From a virus, in IMG/VR virus record IMGVR_UViG_3300047323_000190, positions 1-64,000 of that record: 64,000 nucleotides of DNA; one strand, 5' to 3'. A program made the translations under genes and the position numbers. The notes beneath the pieces are model-generated. The model was given only the letters and a program-made list of their open reading frames with translations. It did not search any database and was not told the origin of the DNA. Positions 1 to 7,637 of the stretch are shown one piece after another (the stretch's first letter is position 1; each line of letters opens with the position of its first letter).

Positions 1-5
1 AACGC

Positions 6-254
6 ATGAGCACGATCGAGCAGCAAGTCGGTGATTGGCGCGCTGAGTTATCGACAAACACCGAAGCCACACTGCGCGTCGAGTCGAACACGAAAGAGTT
101 GGTCGAGTTGCTAAAGCTCGCCAAGGGCGGCATTGGGTTCTTCACTGCGACTGGTCGAGTGCTTCGAAAGCTGGTTGTGTGGTTCGGCCCGTTCATCGCA
201 TTTGCGTCGGCGGTCTACGCGCTTTCGCATGGCAAGTGGCCGGGGCAATCATGA
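6..254 (+). CDS. Holin-like small membrane protein
   Basis: The 82-residue protein has a charged, helical N-terminal half (about residues 1-45) followed by one hydrophobic segment at about residues 57-74 (VVWFGPFIAFASAVYAL). This is the layout of XhlA-type holin or holin-accessory proteins. Its stop overlaps the ATG of the endolysin in an ATGA junction, so the two are translationally coupled, and holin-endolysin pairing is the usual phage lysis arrangement. The holin role is inferred from topology and position rather than from a distinctive motif. It starts six bases into the window, so an upstream partner may lie outside it. Confidence 0.65.
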   Translation: MSTIEQQVGDWRAELSTNTEATLRVESNTKELVELLKLAKGGIGFFTATGRVLRKLVVWFGPFIAFASAVYALSHGKWPGQS

Positions 255-865
255 ACTTGACAGCGCAGATCGTCGCTGCCGGTTGTGGTGCGACGTTGCT
301 GCGCTCTGCGCAATGGACGTCCGCGCTCCAATCCGCCTGCGACCGCTACTTCATCAACACGCCCCTCCGCGTGGCCGCCTTCCTCGCTCAAGTCGGCGTC
401 GAATCCGCTCGCCTCACAGCCGTCGTCGAGAACCTGAACTACAGCGCGAATGGTCTGCTCACCACGTTTCCGAAGTATTTCAACGCAGTCCAGGCGGCGC
501 AGTACGAGCACCAGCCGCAACGCATCGCGAATCGCGTCTATGCGGGCCGATATGGAAATGGTGATGAGATGAGCGGAGACGGCTGGAAGTTTCGCGGGCG
601 TTCGCTGATACAGATCACCTTCCGCGACAACTACGCCTCATGCGGTAAGGCGATTGCGCTGCCTCTCGACTCACATCCTGAGTTGCTAGAACAGCCGTGC
701 AATGCGGCGCTTGCTGCTGGCTGGTTCTGGGACTCGCGCGATCTGAACAAGCTGGCGGATGCGGGGAATTTCAGCGGCATCGTGCGCGGGATCAACGGCG
801 GTTTGAATGGCTACTCCGAACGCCTCGCCTTGTATGCCGCTGCAAAAAAATCTCTCGGTCTCTGA
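251..865 (+). CDS. GH19 chitinase-type endolysin
   Basis: This 204-residue protein matches the glycoside hydrolase 19 fold used by many phage endolysins to cleave the peptidoglycan glycan strand. The segments VGVESARL (about residue 48) and NRVYAGRYGNGDE (about residue 96) carry the expected catalytic Glu region. GWKFRGRSLIQIT is the typical substrate-cleft block, and GWFWDSRDLNKLAD lies near the end. There is no signal peptide, so it would need the holin encoded just upstream to reach the wall. The ATG at 251 is preferred over an upstream in-frame start because it overlaps the holin stop and gives the normal domain length. Confidence 0.9.
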   Translation: MNLTAQIVAAGCGATLLRSAQWTSALQSACDRYFINTPLRVAAFLAQVGVESARLTAVVENLNYSANGLLTTFPKYFNAVQAAQYEHQPQRIANRVYAGRYGNGDEMSGDGWKFRGRSLIQITFRDNYASCGKAIALPLDSHPELLEQPCNAALAAGWFWDSRDLNKLADAGNFSGIVRGINGGLNGYSERLALYAAAKKSLGL

Positions 866-1017
866 CTTATCCCTCTGCATCGAATGCGCGTGGATAACTG
901 TCTGACGCGTAAGAACTGGTTTACCTCTCACACACATAAAACGCCGACAACGTATCGGCTATCCAAACACGCCCGTAGGCCGGACGGGCCATCTATACCT
1001 CATGCAACAGGAATTAC

Positions 1018-1428
1018 ATGGCCTCGAATCTCAAATACAGCACTGCGCTGAAGACCAGCCAGCAAGCGGCAATCTCGACCGCTGCCGGCGCATCCGCAAT
1101 CCTCACGCTCTACAGCGGATCGCAACCAGCAAGTCCTGACACCGCAGTTACTTCTCAGGTCGCGCTCTCGACGCATACGTGCGCGGCAACTTTCGGCACG
1201 GCTGCGAGTGGCGTCCTCACCGTGGGCGCGATCGGCAATGGCACCGGTACTGCGGGTGCAGGCGCTGGTACTAACGCCACCTGGTATCGCCTGACGACGT
1301 CGGGCGGCACCGCACTGGTTGATGGAACGGTCGCAATTTCTGGCGCAGATCTGAATATCAACAACGTCAATATCGCCACCTCGCAGACGGTGCAGATCAC
1401 GAGTTGGACCCTCACTAACGGCAACTAG
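1018..1428 (+). CDS. Small Ser/Thr/Ala/Gly-rich phage structural protein
   Basis: The 136-residue protein is rich in Ala, Thr, Ser and Gly, with alternating beta-prone segments and no hydrophobic membrane stretch. It sits three bases before the glycine-rich fibre-like gene, and the pair is probably co-translated. Composition and position suggest a virion surface or fibre-associated protein, but I recognise no family. An untranslated gap of about 150 bases separates it from the endolysin. Confidence 0.6.
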   Translation: MASNLKYSTALKTSQQAAISTAAGASAILTLYSGSQPASPDTAVTSQVALSTHTCAATFGTAASGVLTVGAIGNGTGTAGAGAGTNATWYRLTTSGGTALVDGTVAISGADLNINNVNIATSQTVQITSWTLTNGN

Positions 1429-1430
1429 CC

Positions 1431-3059
1431 ATGGCTCAAAAGACCGTCCTTCTCACGACTGCAGGAGACGGTACATGGCCTCGTCCCGCTGACTGTCCGA
1501 CTGTCGTCGATCTCATTGAGGTCTGGTCAGGTGCGGGCGGTGGTGGCGGTTGCGGCAACAGCGCATCTGGTTCATCGGGCGGAGGCGGCGGAGCTGCGTA
1601 TTCGGCATCGGCTAACGTCACGATCTCTGCCAGCAATTCGTATCACATTGCTGGCAACGCAGCCGGTGGAGCGGCCACGGGTACGGTCGGTGTCGCGGGT
1701 ACCGATGGTGACGACACGTTTTTCGGTGCGTCCACCTTCGCGGCCTCGACGGTTGCAGCAAAGGGCGGCAAGGGTGGCGGCAACGGCAGCACGCTCACGG
1801 GTGGCGCGGGCGGCGACTCGACTGTCGGTATCGGTACGACCCGATTCAGTGGCGGCAAGGGCGGTAACGGTGCAGCCGCGGGGGCAGCGGGTGGCGGCGG
1901 TGGCTCCGCGGGTCCGCATGGTGCTGGCGTCGCGGGTTCGAACGGATCGGGAGCCAACGCTGGCGCAGGCGGCGCCGGGGATAACAGTTCAGGTGGTGCG
2001 GGTGGAACCGGTGGCGCAGGCGCTGGCGGTGCAGGTACGGCCAGCGCGAACGGCGCAGGCGGCGGTGGCGGCACAGGCGATACAGGCGGCGCCACGCAGC
2101 AGCCGGGCGGCGCTGGCGGCGATACTGGTGGCGGCGGCGGTGGTGCGAACGGCGCAGGTAATGGCGGCGTCGGCGGCCAGGCCGGCCGCGGTCAGATTCG
2201 CATCACCTACACGCAGATCGTCATCACCGGCACCGGCGCATCAACGCAGGCGGCTAATACGTCGTCGGCTTCCGGTTCCGTCACTGTCGCTGGCTCGTCG
2301 GCTAGCACGCAACAGAAGAACGCTGCAGGGGCCTCCGGTTCGGTAGCCGTATCAGGATCGTCGGCATCCGCACAGGCGAACAATGCCTCCTCCGCTGCTG
2401 GCGCGGTTTCGATCAGCGGCTCTGCTGCGTCGATTCAGGCCGTCAATACGGCATCTGCGTCTGGCGGCCCGATCGCATCCGGATCGAGCGCGTCCGCGCA
2501 GCAAAAGAACGCGAGCGCGGCAAGTGGTTCCGCAGTCATCAGCGGTACGGCAGCGAGCACACAAGCGCCGAATGCGTCGAATGCTTCGGGCACGGTTGGC
2601 AACGGCATCTCCGGATCGGGCGCGAGCACTCAGGCACCGAACGTTTCTTCTGCGTCGGGTGGCGTCGCTGTCTCAGGCGCCGCCGCTTCGACACAAGGCA
2701 AGAATGTCGCTTCGGCATCGGGCGCCGCCCTGGTGTCTGGTTCGGCCGCTTCCGTTCAATCACCCGACGTATCGGCTGCTTCCGGAACGGTTGGTAGCGC
2801 TCCGATCACAGGATCTGGTTCATCGATTCAGGCACAGAACGTCTCGCTGGCTGTTGGCGCGGTATCTGTTACCGGCTCAGCCAGTAGCACTCAGGCGCCG
2901 AATATGTCGAGTGGTTCGGGCCGGGTCGTCGGCGCGTCCTATCCCGTCGATCAGAACTACCTCGTCACAGTTCCGCAACGCGCGTTCTACGCCAGTACTC
3001 CGGCGCGGTCCTTCTATTCTGCGGCTCCAGCCCGCTACTTCTACGTGAAGTGCAGATGA
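1431..3059 (+). CDS. Glycine-rich, repeat-containing tail-fibre/adhesin-like protein
   Basis: The 542-residue protein has three parts. Residues 1-35 form a short leader domain. Residues 35-255 are extremely glycine-rich, with runs such as GAGGGGGCG and GGAGGTGGAGAGGAG, as in the Gly-rich domains of phage tail tips that pack as polyglycine-II helices. Residues 262-500 are about eleven degenerate repeats of some 21-22 residues built on G-S-x-A-S-T-Q-x-x-N-x-S-x-A-S-G. The C-terminus is aromatic (FYASTPARSFYSAAPARYFY). Host-binding or fibre function is inferred from architecture and from the late-gene context beside the lysis genes. Confidence 0.6.
   Translation: MAQKTVLLTTAGDGTWPRPADCPTVVDLIEVWSGAGGGGGCGNSASGSSGGGGGAAYSASANVTISASNSYHIAGNAAGGAATGTVGVAGTDGDDTFFGASTFAASTVAAKGGKGGGNGSTLTGGAGGDSTVGIGTTRFSGGKGGNGAAAGAAGGGGGSAGPHGAGVAGSNGSGANAGAGGAGDNSSGGAGGTGGAGAGGAGTASANGAGGGGGTGDTGGATQQPGGAGGDTGGGGGGANGAGNGGVGGQAGRGQIRITYTQIVITGTGASTQAANTSSASGSVTVAGSSASTQQKNAAGASGSVAVSGSSASAQANNASSAAGAVSISGSAASIQAVNTASASGGPIASGSSASAQQKNASAASGSAVISGTAASTQAPNASNASGTVGNGISGSGASTQAPNVSSASGGVAVSGAAASTQGKNVASASGAALVSGSAASVQSPDVSAASGTVGSAPITGSGSSIQAQNVSLAVGAVSVTGSASSTQAPNMSSGSGRVVGASYPVDQNYLVTVPQRAFYASTPARSFYSAAPARYFYVKCR
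2217..2930 (+). repeat. Tandem ~63-66 bp coding repeats in the fibre-like gene
   Basis: About eleven diverged in-frame repeats encode G-S-x-A-S-T-Q-x-x-N-x-S-x-A-S-G units. Protein conservation exceeds DNA conservation, so the array is old and under coding selection. Copy number could still change by recombination. Confidence 0.75.
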
Positions 3060-3418
3060 ACTTCAATCCGATTCAGTCGCAGATGGAGCCGAAAGACCCG
3101 CGTGAGACGGTTGTAATCACGCTCGACGCGACGGCGATGCTTGCACCCGGTGAGACGCTGACCAGCATAACGACCATATCGATCCTGACTACGGTCGGCA
3201 CCGATGCAACGCCGTTGCTTGTGCTATCCGGACAAATCATCAACTCGGCACCGCTCACGCTGCTCAATGGCAAGACGATCGCTACGGGTTGCGCTGTTCA
3301 GGCTGCCGCATCGGCAGGCCAGTTCGCTTCGCAATATTGGATCTGCGCAACCTGCCCGACGAGCAATCCAAACAAGGTTCTGACGCTCAAGGCGATGCTT
3401 CCGATGGCCACGATGTAG
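3056..3418 (+). CDS. Hypothetical structural protein
   Basis: This 120-residue protein has no recognised family. It has a beta-rich composition with an N-terminal RETVVITLDATAML segment and a DPRETV motif, and C-terminal Cys residues (WICATCPTS). The ATG at 3056 overlaps the stop of the fibre-like gene (ATGA); a GTG six bases earlier is the alternative start. It closes a transcription unit, since a strong terminator follows. Residues 10-90 resemble small proteins paired with phage fibres, but that is only inference. Confidence 0.6.
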   Translation: MNFNPIQSQMEPKDPRETVVITLDATAMLAPGETLTSITTISILTTVGTDATPLLVLSGQIINSAPLTLLNGKTIATGCAVQAAASAGQFASQYWICATCPTSNPNKVLTLKAMLPMATM

Positions 3419-3440
3419 GCCATCCACGCCCTCACACACA

Positions 3441-3461
3441 ACCGCCTTCGGGCGGTTTTTT
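3441..3461 (+). terminator. Rho-independent terminator after fibre-like genes
   Basis: The arms ACCGCC and GGCGGT enclose a four-base TTCG loop and are followed directly by a run of T. It lies just downstream of the gene ending at 3418. Confidence 0.85.
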
Positions 3462-3472
3462 CGTTTACGGCC

Positions 3473-3916
3473 ATGACAAACGTTGCACACGAACACGAAC
3501 AGCACGAAACGATCGTGATTGACACGTTCTATCCCGATCACGCTCCGCGCACTGAATCAGCCCTGTTCCGCAAGACCAAGCATCACCTCGTTGCCGTTCT
3601 CGATACGCCGTGCTGGGTGTGTGGCTCAAAGGAGTCGCGCGAAGTCCATCACTTCCATGCGGAATGGGCGGACGCTGACGGAATCGACTTCGACAAGATG
3701 CGCGAACTGCATCCTGACTTCGATTGGTCGACGTTCAATGATCCGAGCGACTTCATCGACTCCGAATACAACATGCTCGTTTTATGCGAGCGCCATCACC
3801 GCGGCAAGAATCACGGCATCCATCTATTGCCCTATCCCATCTGGATCATGCAGCGCAATCAACGTGCTGACTTCATCTTCTCGCCCGACGAGATACCCAC
3901 AAAGGAGAAAGCATGA
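3473..3916 (+). CDS. HNH-like zinc-binding protein
   Basis: This 147-residue protein has an HNH-nuclease-like metal site. CWVCGSKESREVHHFHAEW lies at about residues 42-60 and LCERHHRGKNHGIH at about residues 102-115, giving a CxxC...CxxH-type knuckle plus the His-His core. The acidic middle (about residues 60-95) is longer than in minimal HNH domains. No strong Shine-Dalgarno is seen for the first ATG. It follows the terminator at 3441 and overlaps the next gene by four bases. Nuclease activity is predicted from motifs only. Confidence 0.6.
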   Translation: MTNVAHEHEQHETIVIDTFYPDHAPRTESALFRKTKHHLVAVLDTPCWVCGSKESREVHHFHAEWADADGIDFDKMRELHPDFDWSTFNDPSDFIDSEYNMLVLCERHHRGKNHGIHLLPYPIWIMQRNQRADFIFSPDEIPTKEKA

Positions 3917-4095
3917 ACACATACGTAAAGATCGGCTGTTACGCAGCCCTCATGGCCGCATGGGGAGTCTTCGCATTCTTCGGCAAGACACCCGTTGACG
4001 GCTTCATCACCGCAGTGACTGGCGCCCTGTCGGCTCTCGGCGCAATTCACGCGCTGGGCTCGAAGTCGGACAAGTCCACCCCTCCGCAGCAATAA
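3913..4095 (+). CDS. Small membrane protein
   Basis: The 60-residue protein has two hydrophobic stretches, about residues 5-23 (VKIGCYAALMAAWGVFAFF) and 30-48, and a hydrophilic Lys/Ser/Pro tail. It starts in an ATGA overlap with the HNH-like gene. Position near the lysis genes allows a second-holin or spanin-partner role, but nothing in the sequence proves it. Confidence 0.6.
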   Translation: MNTYVKIGCYAALMAAWGVFAFFGKTPVDGFITAVTGALSALGAIHALGSKSDKSTPPQQ

Positions 4096-4128
4096 CCTTC
4101 CCGCCTCAACTCCCGAAAGGTCTCACCC

Positions 4129-4569
4129 ATGAAATCGTTTCTGATTGCCGCATTCGCGGCTGTTTGTGTTGCGTTCGCCGGCTGCGCCCAGGCGCCCAAG
4201 GTTGCTGGCGATTTTCAGGCGCAAGTCGCAAAGGCCTGTGCCGTCGTTCAGCCGACGCTGCTGTCGGTGCAGGCGATGACGGTCAGTGACCCGGCCCAGC
4301 AAGTCATCATCGGCCAGGTGGTGAAGCTCAACGGTTCCGTGTGCGCCGCCAATGCATCTGTCGATCCATCCAATGTATCCGCGCTCGTCAATACGTCGAT
4401 TCCGGCCGCCGTGCAGGTGATCGCGCTGCTTCCGATCGATGATGCAGCGAAGGCGGGCGCGCAGATCGGTCTGATGGCGTTTCAAGTCGCGCTCTCCGCG
4501 GCGCTCGCGCAATACGGCACGCCGACGACGGCAGCACCTGCGCCAGCATCCGGAGCGGCGACGCAATGA
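4129..4569 (+). CDS. Predicted lipoprotein of the late/lysis region
   Basis: The protein of 146 residues has a signal peptide with lipobox (VAFAGC, acylated Cys at about residue 19) and a mature part rich in Ala, Val and Gln. The mature part includes two further Cys residues and a Pro/Ala-rich C-terminus. A Shine-Dalgarno (GAAAGG) precedes the ATG. It overlaps the DUF1353 gene by four bases. An outer-membrane spanin-like role is possible from position, but the length and composition are not typical of Rz1. Confidence 0.65.
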   Translation: MKSFLIAAFAAVCVAFAGCAQAPKVAGDFQAQVAKACAVVQPTLLSVQAMTVSDPAQQVIIGQVVKLNGSVCAANASVDPSNVSALVNTSIPAAVQVIALLPIDDAAKAGAQIGLMAFQVALSAALAQYGTPTTAAPAPASGAATQ

Positions 4570-4967
4570 GCAAGTTCCTGTCCGAACTCCAGGTCGAGAA
4601 CGCAACCGGCCTTGATGACGGCAAGTGGCGCTTAACTGCGCCGCTCGTCTATCAGTCTGACGTGGCCGGGATGACGTTCACGGCTCCTGCCGGCATGGTC
4701 ACCGATTTCGCCTCAGTTCCAAGGGCGCCCCTGGCCTATATGCTCTTTGGAGACCGGGCAAGCGAAGCGTCTGTGATCCATGACTACCTCTATGGTTCTC
4801 GCATCGTTCCGCGCGCAATGGCTGATGCCGTGCTGCGTGAAGCATCGGCGGTAACCGGAGTGTCGTGGTTCGCGCGCAATTCGATGTGGCTTGGCGTACG
4901 GCTGTTCGGCGGCTCGCATTGGAGCCCGGAACCGGCTGCGCCCGTTGCGGAACACGAGCATCACTGA
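4566..4967 (+). CDS. DUF1353 family phage protein
   Basis: This 133-residue protein has the DUF1353 signature: a conserved VTDFASVPRAP block at about residues 42-52 and SVIHDYLYGS at about residues 68-77, then a helical C-terminal part ending in histidines. Members are common in tailed phages near lysis or tail genes, and their biochemical role is not established. It is the last + gene before the convergent minus genes at 5091. Confidence 0.75.
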   Translation: MSKFLSELQVENATGLDDGKWRLTAPLVYQSDVAGMTFTAPAGMVTDFASVPRAPLAYMLFGDRASEASVIHDYLYGSRIVPRAMADAVLREASAVTGVSWFARNSMWLGVRLFGGSHWSPEPAAPVAEHEHH

Positions 4968-5024
4968 TGCACGTTTAACAGCCTATCCTTTGTATCCGCC
5001 GAAAACAGCTTTTAGTTTGTATTC

Positions 5025-5061
5025 CCGCTATACCTTGGAATCTCTTTCCGGGGTATAGCGG
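5025..5061. other. Perfect 10-bp inverted repeat between convergent genes
   Basis: CCGCTATACC and GGTATAGCGG are separated by 17 bases, lying between the 3' ends of the genes at 4967 (+) and 5091 (-). It may act as a bidirectional transcription end, though neither side has a good T-run. A protein-binding dyad is the alternative. Confidence 0.5.
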
Positions 5062-5090
5062 CACCCCTCTTCTCTCGCCATTGGCGACGA

Positions 5091-5495
5091 TCAAACAGTC
5101 CTTTCCGCTACTATCTTCCGGGCGCATGAGTCTTTCGTGTTCAGCGCCCGAATCTGCCTTGCTGCTTCCCTCAGTTCGTCGGCGCCTTCTACATCGGCAA
5201 ACTTAGCCCGCTCGTCGCACAGGTCCGCAGCTTTTGCGATCGCAAGGTCAAAAGCCTCGTAAGCCGCAGTGACGGCGGCATAGTTGGCGATCACCTCCGC
5301 CTCACCAGACCATTCATTGTCGTTTTGCTTGTTTGCATGGGCTGCGCACCTGTCAGCCAGCGCATCAAGTGTCGGCTCATCGACCGGAGCCGCATCCCGG
5401 CCTTCCCAGCCAGCGCGCGCAGGCTCTTCATCGTCCGAATAAAGACGGTCGCTGATAACCTGCTGATGGAACCACAAATCGAAAGCTTCGCTCAT
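5091..5495 (-). CDS. Hypothetical helical phage protein
   Basis: The protein has 134 residues, is largely helical and acidic in the middle, and has a conserved-looking C-terminal half (AADLCDERAKFADVEGADELREAA region). I recognise no family. The start at 5495 is chosen for a GGAG Shine-Dalgarno five bases upstream and a four-base overlap with the gene before it. It ends the short leftward unit that begins with the GIY-YIG gene. Confidence 0.6.
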   Translation of the reverse strand: MSEAFDLWFHQQVISDRLYSDDEEPARAGWEGRDAAPVDEPTLDALADRCAAHANKQNDNEWSGEAEVIANYAAVTAAYEAFDLAIAKAADLCDERAKFADVEGADELREAARQIRALNTKDSCARKIVAERTV

Positions 5496-5671
5496 CGTTT
5501 CTCCGTTGATTGTTTCGCCCAAACAAACGCCAGCCTAGCCCAGGCATCATCCTTCGGGCAGCCGGTCACGCTCGCGAAATGATCGAAGTCATCCAGCGGC
5601 GTATGCCCCAGATCGTTCGGCTCGTTTGGCATGTCAGCCAGAATCGCCTCAGGGTTTCCGTATTCGAACAT
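5492..5671 (-). CDS. Small hypothetical protein
   Basis: The protein of 59 residues is acidic and contains DDFDHFASVTGCPKDDAWAR. A GGAGG ribosome site lies five bases before the ATG at 5671. It overlaps the following gene by four bases. I recognise no function. Confidence 0.6.
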   Translation of the reverse strand: MFEYGNPEAILADMPNEPNDLGHTPLDDFDHFASVTGCPKDDAWARLAFVWAKQSTEKR

Positions 5672-5726
5672 GGTCGCCTCCCATTTGCACAAAACAGCCG
5701 TCGCTAATGGCGCTGTAACCGACTGA

Positions 5727-6242
5727 TTATGCTGCCTGTTTCAGCACCTTCGGAATCACGACATTATATTGAGGCATGAATCGCCCGATATATTGAGTTT
5801 CGAGGTCGTCCAACTCCTTCTCTGCGCACTCGATTATGTGGTACGAGTCGAACACTTTTCCGCCTTCCTTGAAATGCGTACCGATCCGGGCATGACAGTT
5901 TGCCGATTGGCCTACATAAACGATGATTCCGTTGCTCAGAAGTAGGTAGACGCCGCATAGTTGCTTGATCGGCTGCGCGAGATTTCGCACTTCCTCTTCT
6001 GATAAAAGGTCGGCCCTCGGCACATACGTTTTGATTTGCCGGAACCTCTTCGGAAGATCGCCTTTCTTGAAAATGCCCCGCTCAGTGTTCATTTCGACGG
6101 CGCGCACAATTGCGGACTCTCGATCCTTCCCCAATCCTTTCGATTGTTTCGTGGATGGGTCTCGGTACGAATAATATCCAACAGAGTTTACATACAGATT
6201 GGGCGGCAGGTTTTCGCGGTCTTCGTTTCTGGGTCGTGCCAT
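5727..6242 (-). CDS. Lambda-Int-type arm-binding domain fused to GIY-YIG nuclease
   Basis: Residues 1-55 match the N-terminal arm-site-binding domain of lambda integrase: basic start MARPR, then LPPNLY, GYYSYRDP, GLGKDRESAI and A-x-x-x-N. This lines up with lambda Int LPPNLY, GYYCYRDP, GLGRDRRIAI. Residues 92-171 are a GIY-YIG nuclease domain with CGVYLL, VYVGQS, the catalytic ARI arginine, DLETQYI glutamate and terminal QYNV. The start at 6242 gives this exact domain boundary. It diverges from the integrase across a region with repeated GGTGCCA sites. The two halves are clear; the function (nuclease directed to arm-type sites) is inferred. Confidence 0.85.
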   Translation of the reverse strand: MARPRNEDRENLPPNLYVNSVGYYSYRDPSTKQSKGLGKDRESAIVRAVEMNTERGIFKKGDLPKRFRQIKTYVPRADLLSEEEVRNLAQPIKQLCGVYLLLSNGIIVYVGQSANCHARIGTHFKEGGKVFDSYHIIECAEKELDDLETQYIGRFMPQYNVVIPKVLKQAA

Positions 6243-6283
6243 CTTGGCTAGTTCCTGGGATCTTGGTGTGATTGTTTCCTCGC

Positions 6284-6537
6284 GGTGCCAATTTGGTGCC
6301 ATGGCGCGCGAGACAAAACCTAACCCGTTGAAAACCAAGACACTTTACCGAGGTACTGATTCCATCGATGATGGGTTTCGAGTAGTCGGCTATGAGCCTT
6401 GATTTCATTGGGTTTCGTTGTTTCTCAAGGGTTTACGGCTCGTTTGTATCCGTACCATATTACCTCGTTTACCCTCATCCTGTCTTGTTTTTGTGGTGCC
6501 ACGGTGCCAAAATCGGTGCCGCAAAACTCATGGCACC
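6284..6537. other. Candidate attP region with GGTGCCA repeats
   Basis: The 309-base gap between the GIY-YIG start and the integrase start holds GGTGCC(A) at 6284, 6295, 6495, 6503 and 6515, plus an inverted copy at 6531. Two clusters flank an AT-richer stretch (about 6390-6490). This is the layout expected of arm sites around an attP core. The core itself cannot be named without the host attB. Confidence 0.5.
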
Positions 6538-6551
6538 ACGGGACAGGACAA

Positions 6552-7637
6552 ATGGGCGCAATCACACCTAGAACGAACAAGGATGGTAGCACCTCCTACA
6601 AGGCCCAAGTGCGGATACGCAAGGGCGGCAAGGTTCTGCACCAGGAAACACAGACCTTCACGCGAGAGCAGGCGGCCAAGGCCTGGGTTAAGAAACGCGA
6701 GACCGAACTGGCTGATCCAACCGGCCTGAAAAAGGCGCTGGCGGAAGACCCGCCGATTAAAGACCTGATCGACCGCGCTCGCAGGGAAACGAAAAGGCGC
6801 ATGAGCACATCAAAGATCAATGTGCTGAAAATGATCGAAGCGCATGAATTTGCTGAAACGAAATGCTCGCATATCGACAGCGCTGCGCTGGTCAAGTTCG
6901 TTAATAGTCTCGGCGTTTCGCCATCGACGGGTGATAATTATTTCTCTCACCTGTCATCCGTTCTGAAAATCGCCCGTCCAGCATGGGGATATCCGGTCGA
7001 TAATCAGGCGATTGAAGATGCGCGAGTCGTGATGAAACGGATGGGCACCATTGCCCGTTCGAATAAACGTGACCGGCGCCCGACTCGTGACGAAATGAAT
7101 CGGCTAATGGACTATTTCAGCAAATCCAAAAGCACGCGCGGCGATACCGTACCGATGACGGCGATTTGCCTGATGACGATTTATTCGTTGCGCCGGGCAA
7201 TCGAGATATGCAATATCACCTGGCAGGATTTAGACGTCGATGGGTGCCGGGTAATGGTCCGTGATCTGAAACACCCGGAAGAAAAACAGGGAAACGATAC
7301 CTGGTGCTATCTGACACCCGAAGCCCTACGCGTCATTCAGGCTCAACCGAAAGTAGAAGGTCAGCCGCGAATCTTCCCATATGCGGAAAAGTCAGCCAGC
7401 ATGGCTTTCACCAATGCCGTGCAGGCGCTGGGCATTGACGATCTAGTCCTGAATGACCTGCGCCACGAGGGAGCCTCGCGCCTGTCTGAGATGGGCTGGA
7501 CTGTTCAGCGCGTTGCGTCCGTTTCTGGGCACCGATCGTGGAATACCCTGAAACGGTACACGCACGTTCGGGAGGTTGGCGACAAATGGGCTGGCTGGGA
7601 ATGGCTGGACCGGGTAGCTCCTCAAGCGGCAAACTGA
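6552..7637 (+). CDS. int: Tyrosine integrase
   Basis: The protein has 361 residues from the ATG at 6552 (MGAITPRTNKDGS). It has the usual SAM-like N-terminal arm domain (about residues 1-60), core-binding domain (about 60-180) and catalytic domain. Catalytic landmarks are YSLRRAIEI (box I Arg), LNDLRHEGASRLSE (H-x-x-R-type box with LRHEG), VSGHRSWNTLKRYTH (GH and the nucleophilic Tyr). A longer upstream ORF start is possible but adds unrelated residues and crosses the GGTGCCA repeats. It catalyses integration and excision. It converges with the PrtN-like gene, overlapping it by 16 bases. Confidence 0.92.
   Translation: MGAITPRTNKDGSTSYKAQVRIRKGGKVLHQETQTFTREQAAKAWVKKRETELADPTGLKKALAEDPPIKDLIDRARRETKRRMSTSKINVLKMIEAHEFAETKCSHIDSAALVKFVNSLGVSPSTGDNYFSHLSSVLKIARPAWGYPVDNQAIEDARVVMKRMGTIARSNKRDRRPTRDEMNRLMDYFSKSKSTRGDTVPMTAICLMTIYSLRRAIEICNITWQDLDVDGCRVMVRDLKHPEEKQGNDTWCYLTPEALRVIQAQPKVEGQPRIFPYAEKSASMAFTNAVQALGIDDLVLNDLRHEGASRLSEMGWTVQRVASVSGHRSWNTLKRYTHVREVGDKWAGWEWLDRVAPQAAN

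Noticed and set aside
1516-2346. Second plus-strand frame of 276 codons in the fibre-like gene
   Set aside because: Arg/Ala/Val-rich shadow of the glycine codons, without its own ribosome site or family.
6284-6537. GGTGCCA repeats as a small CRISPR-like array
   Set aside because: Repeats are only seven bases, unevenly spaced, and no cas gene is present.
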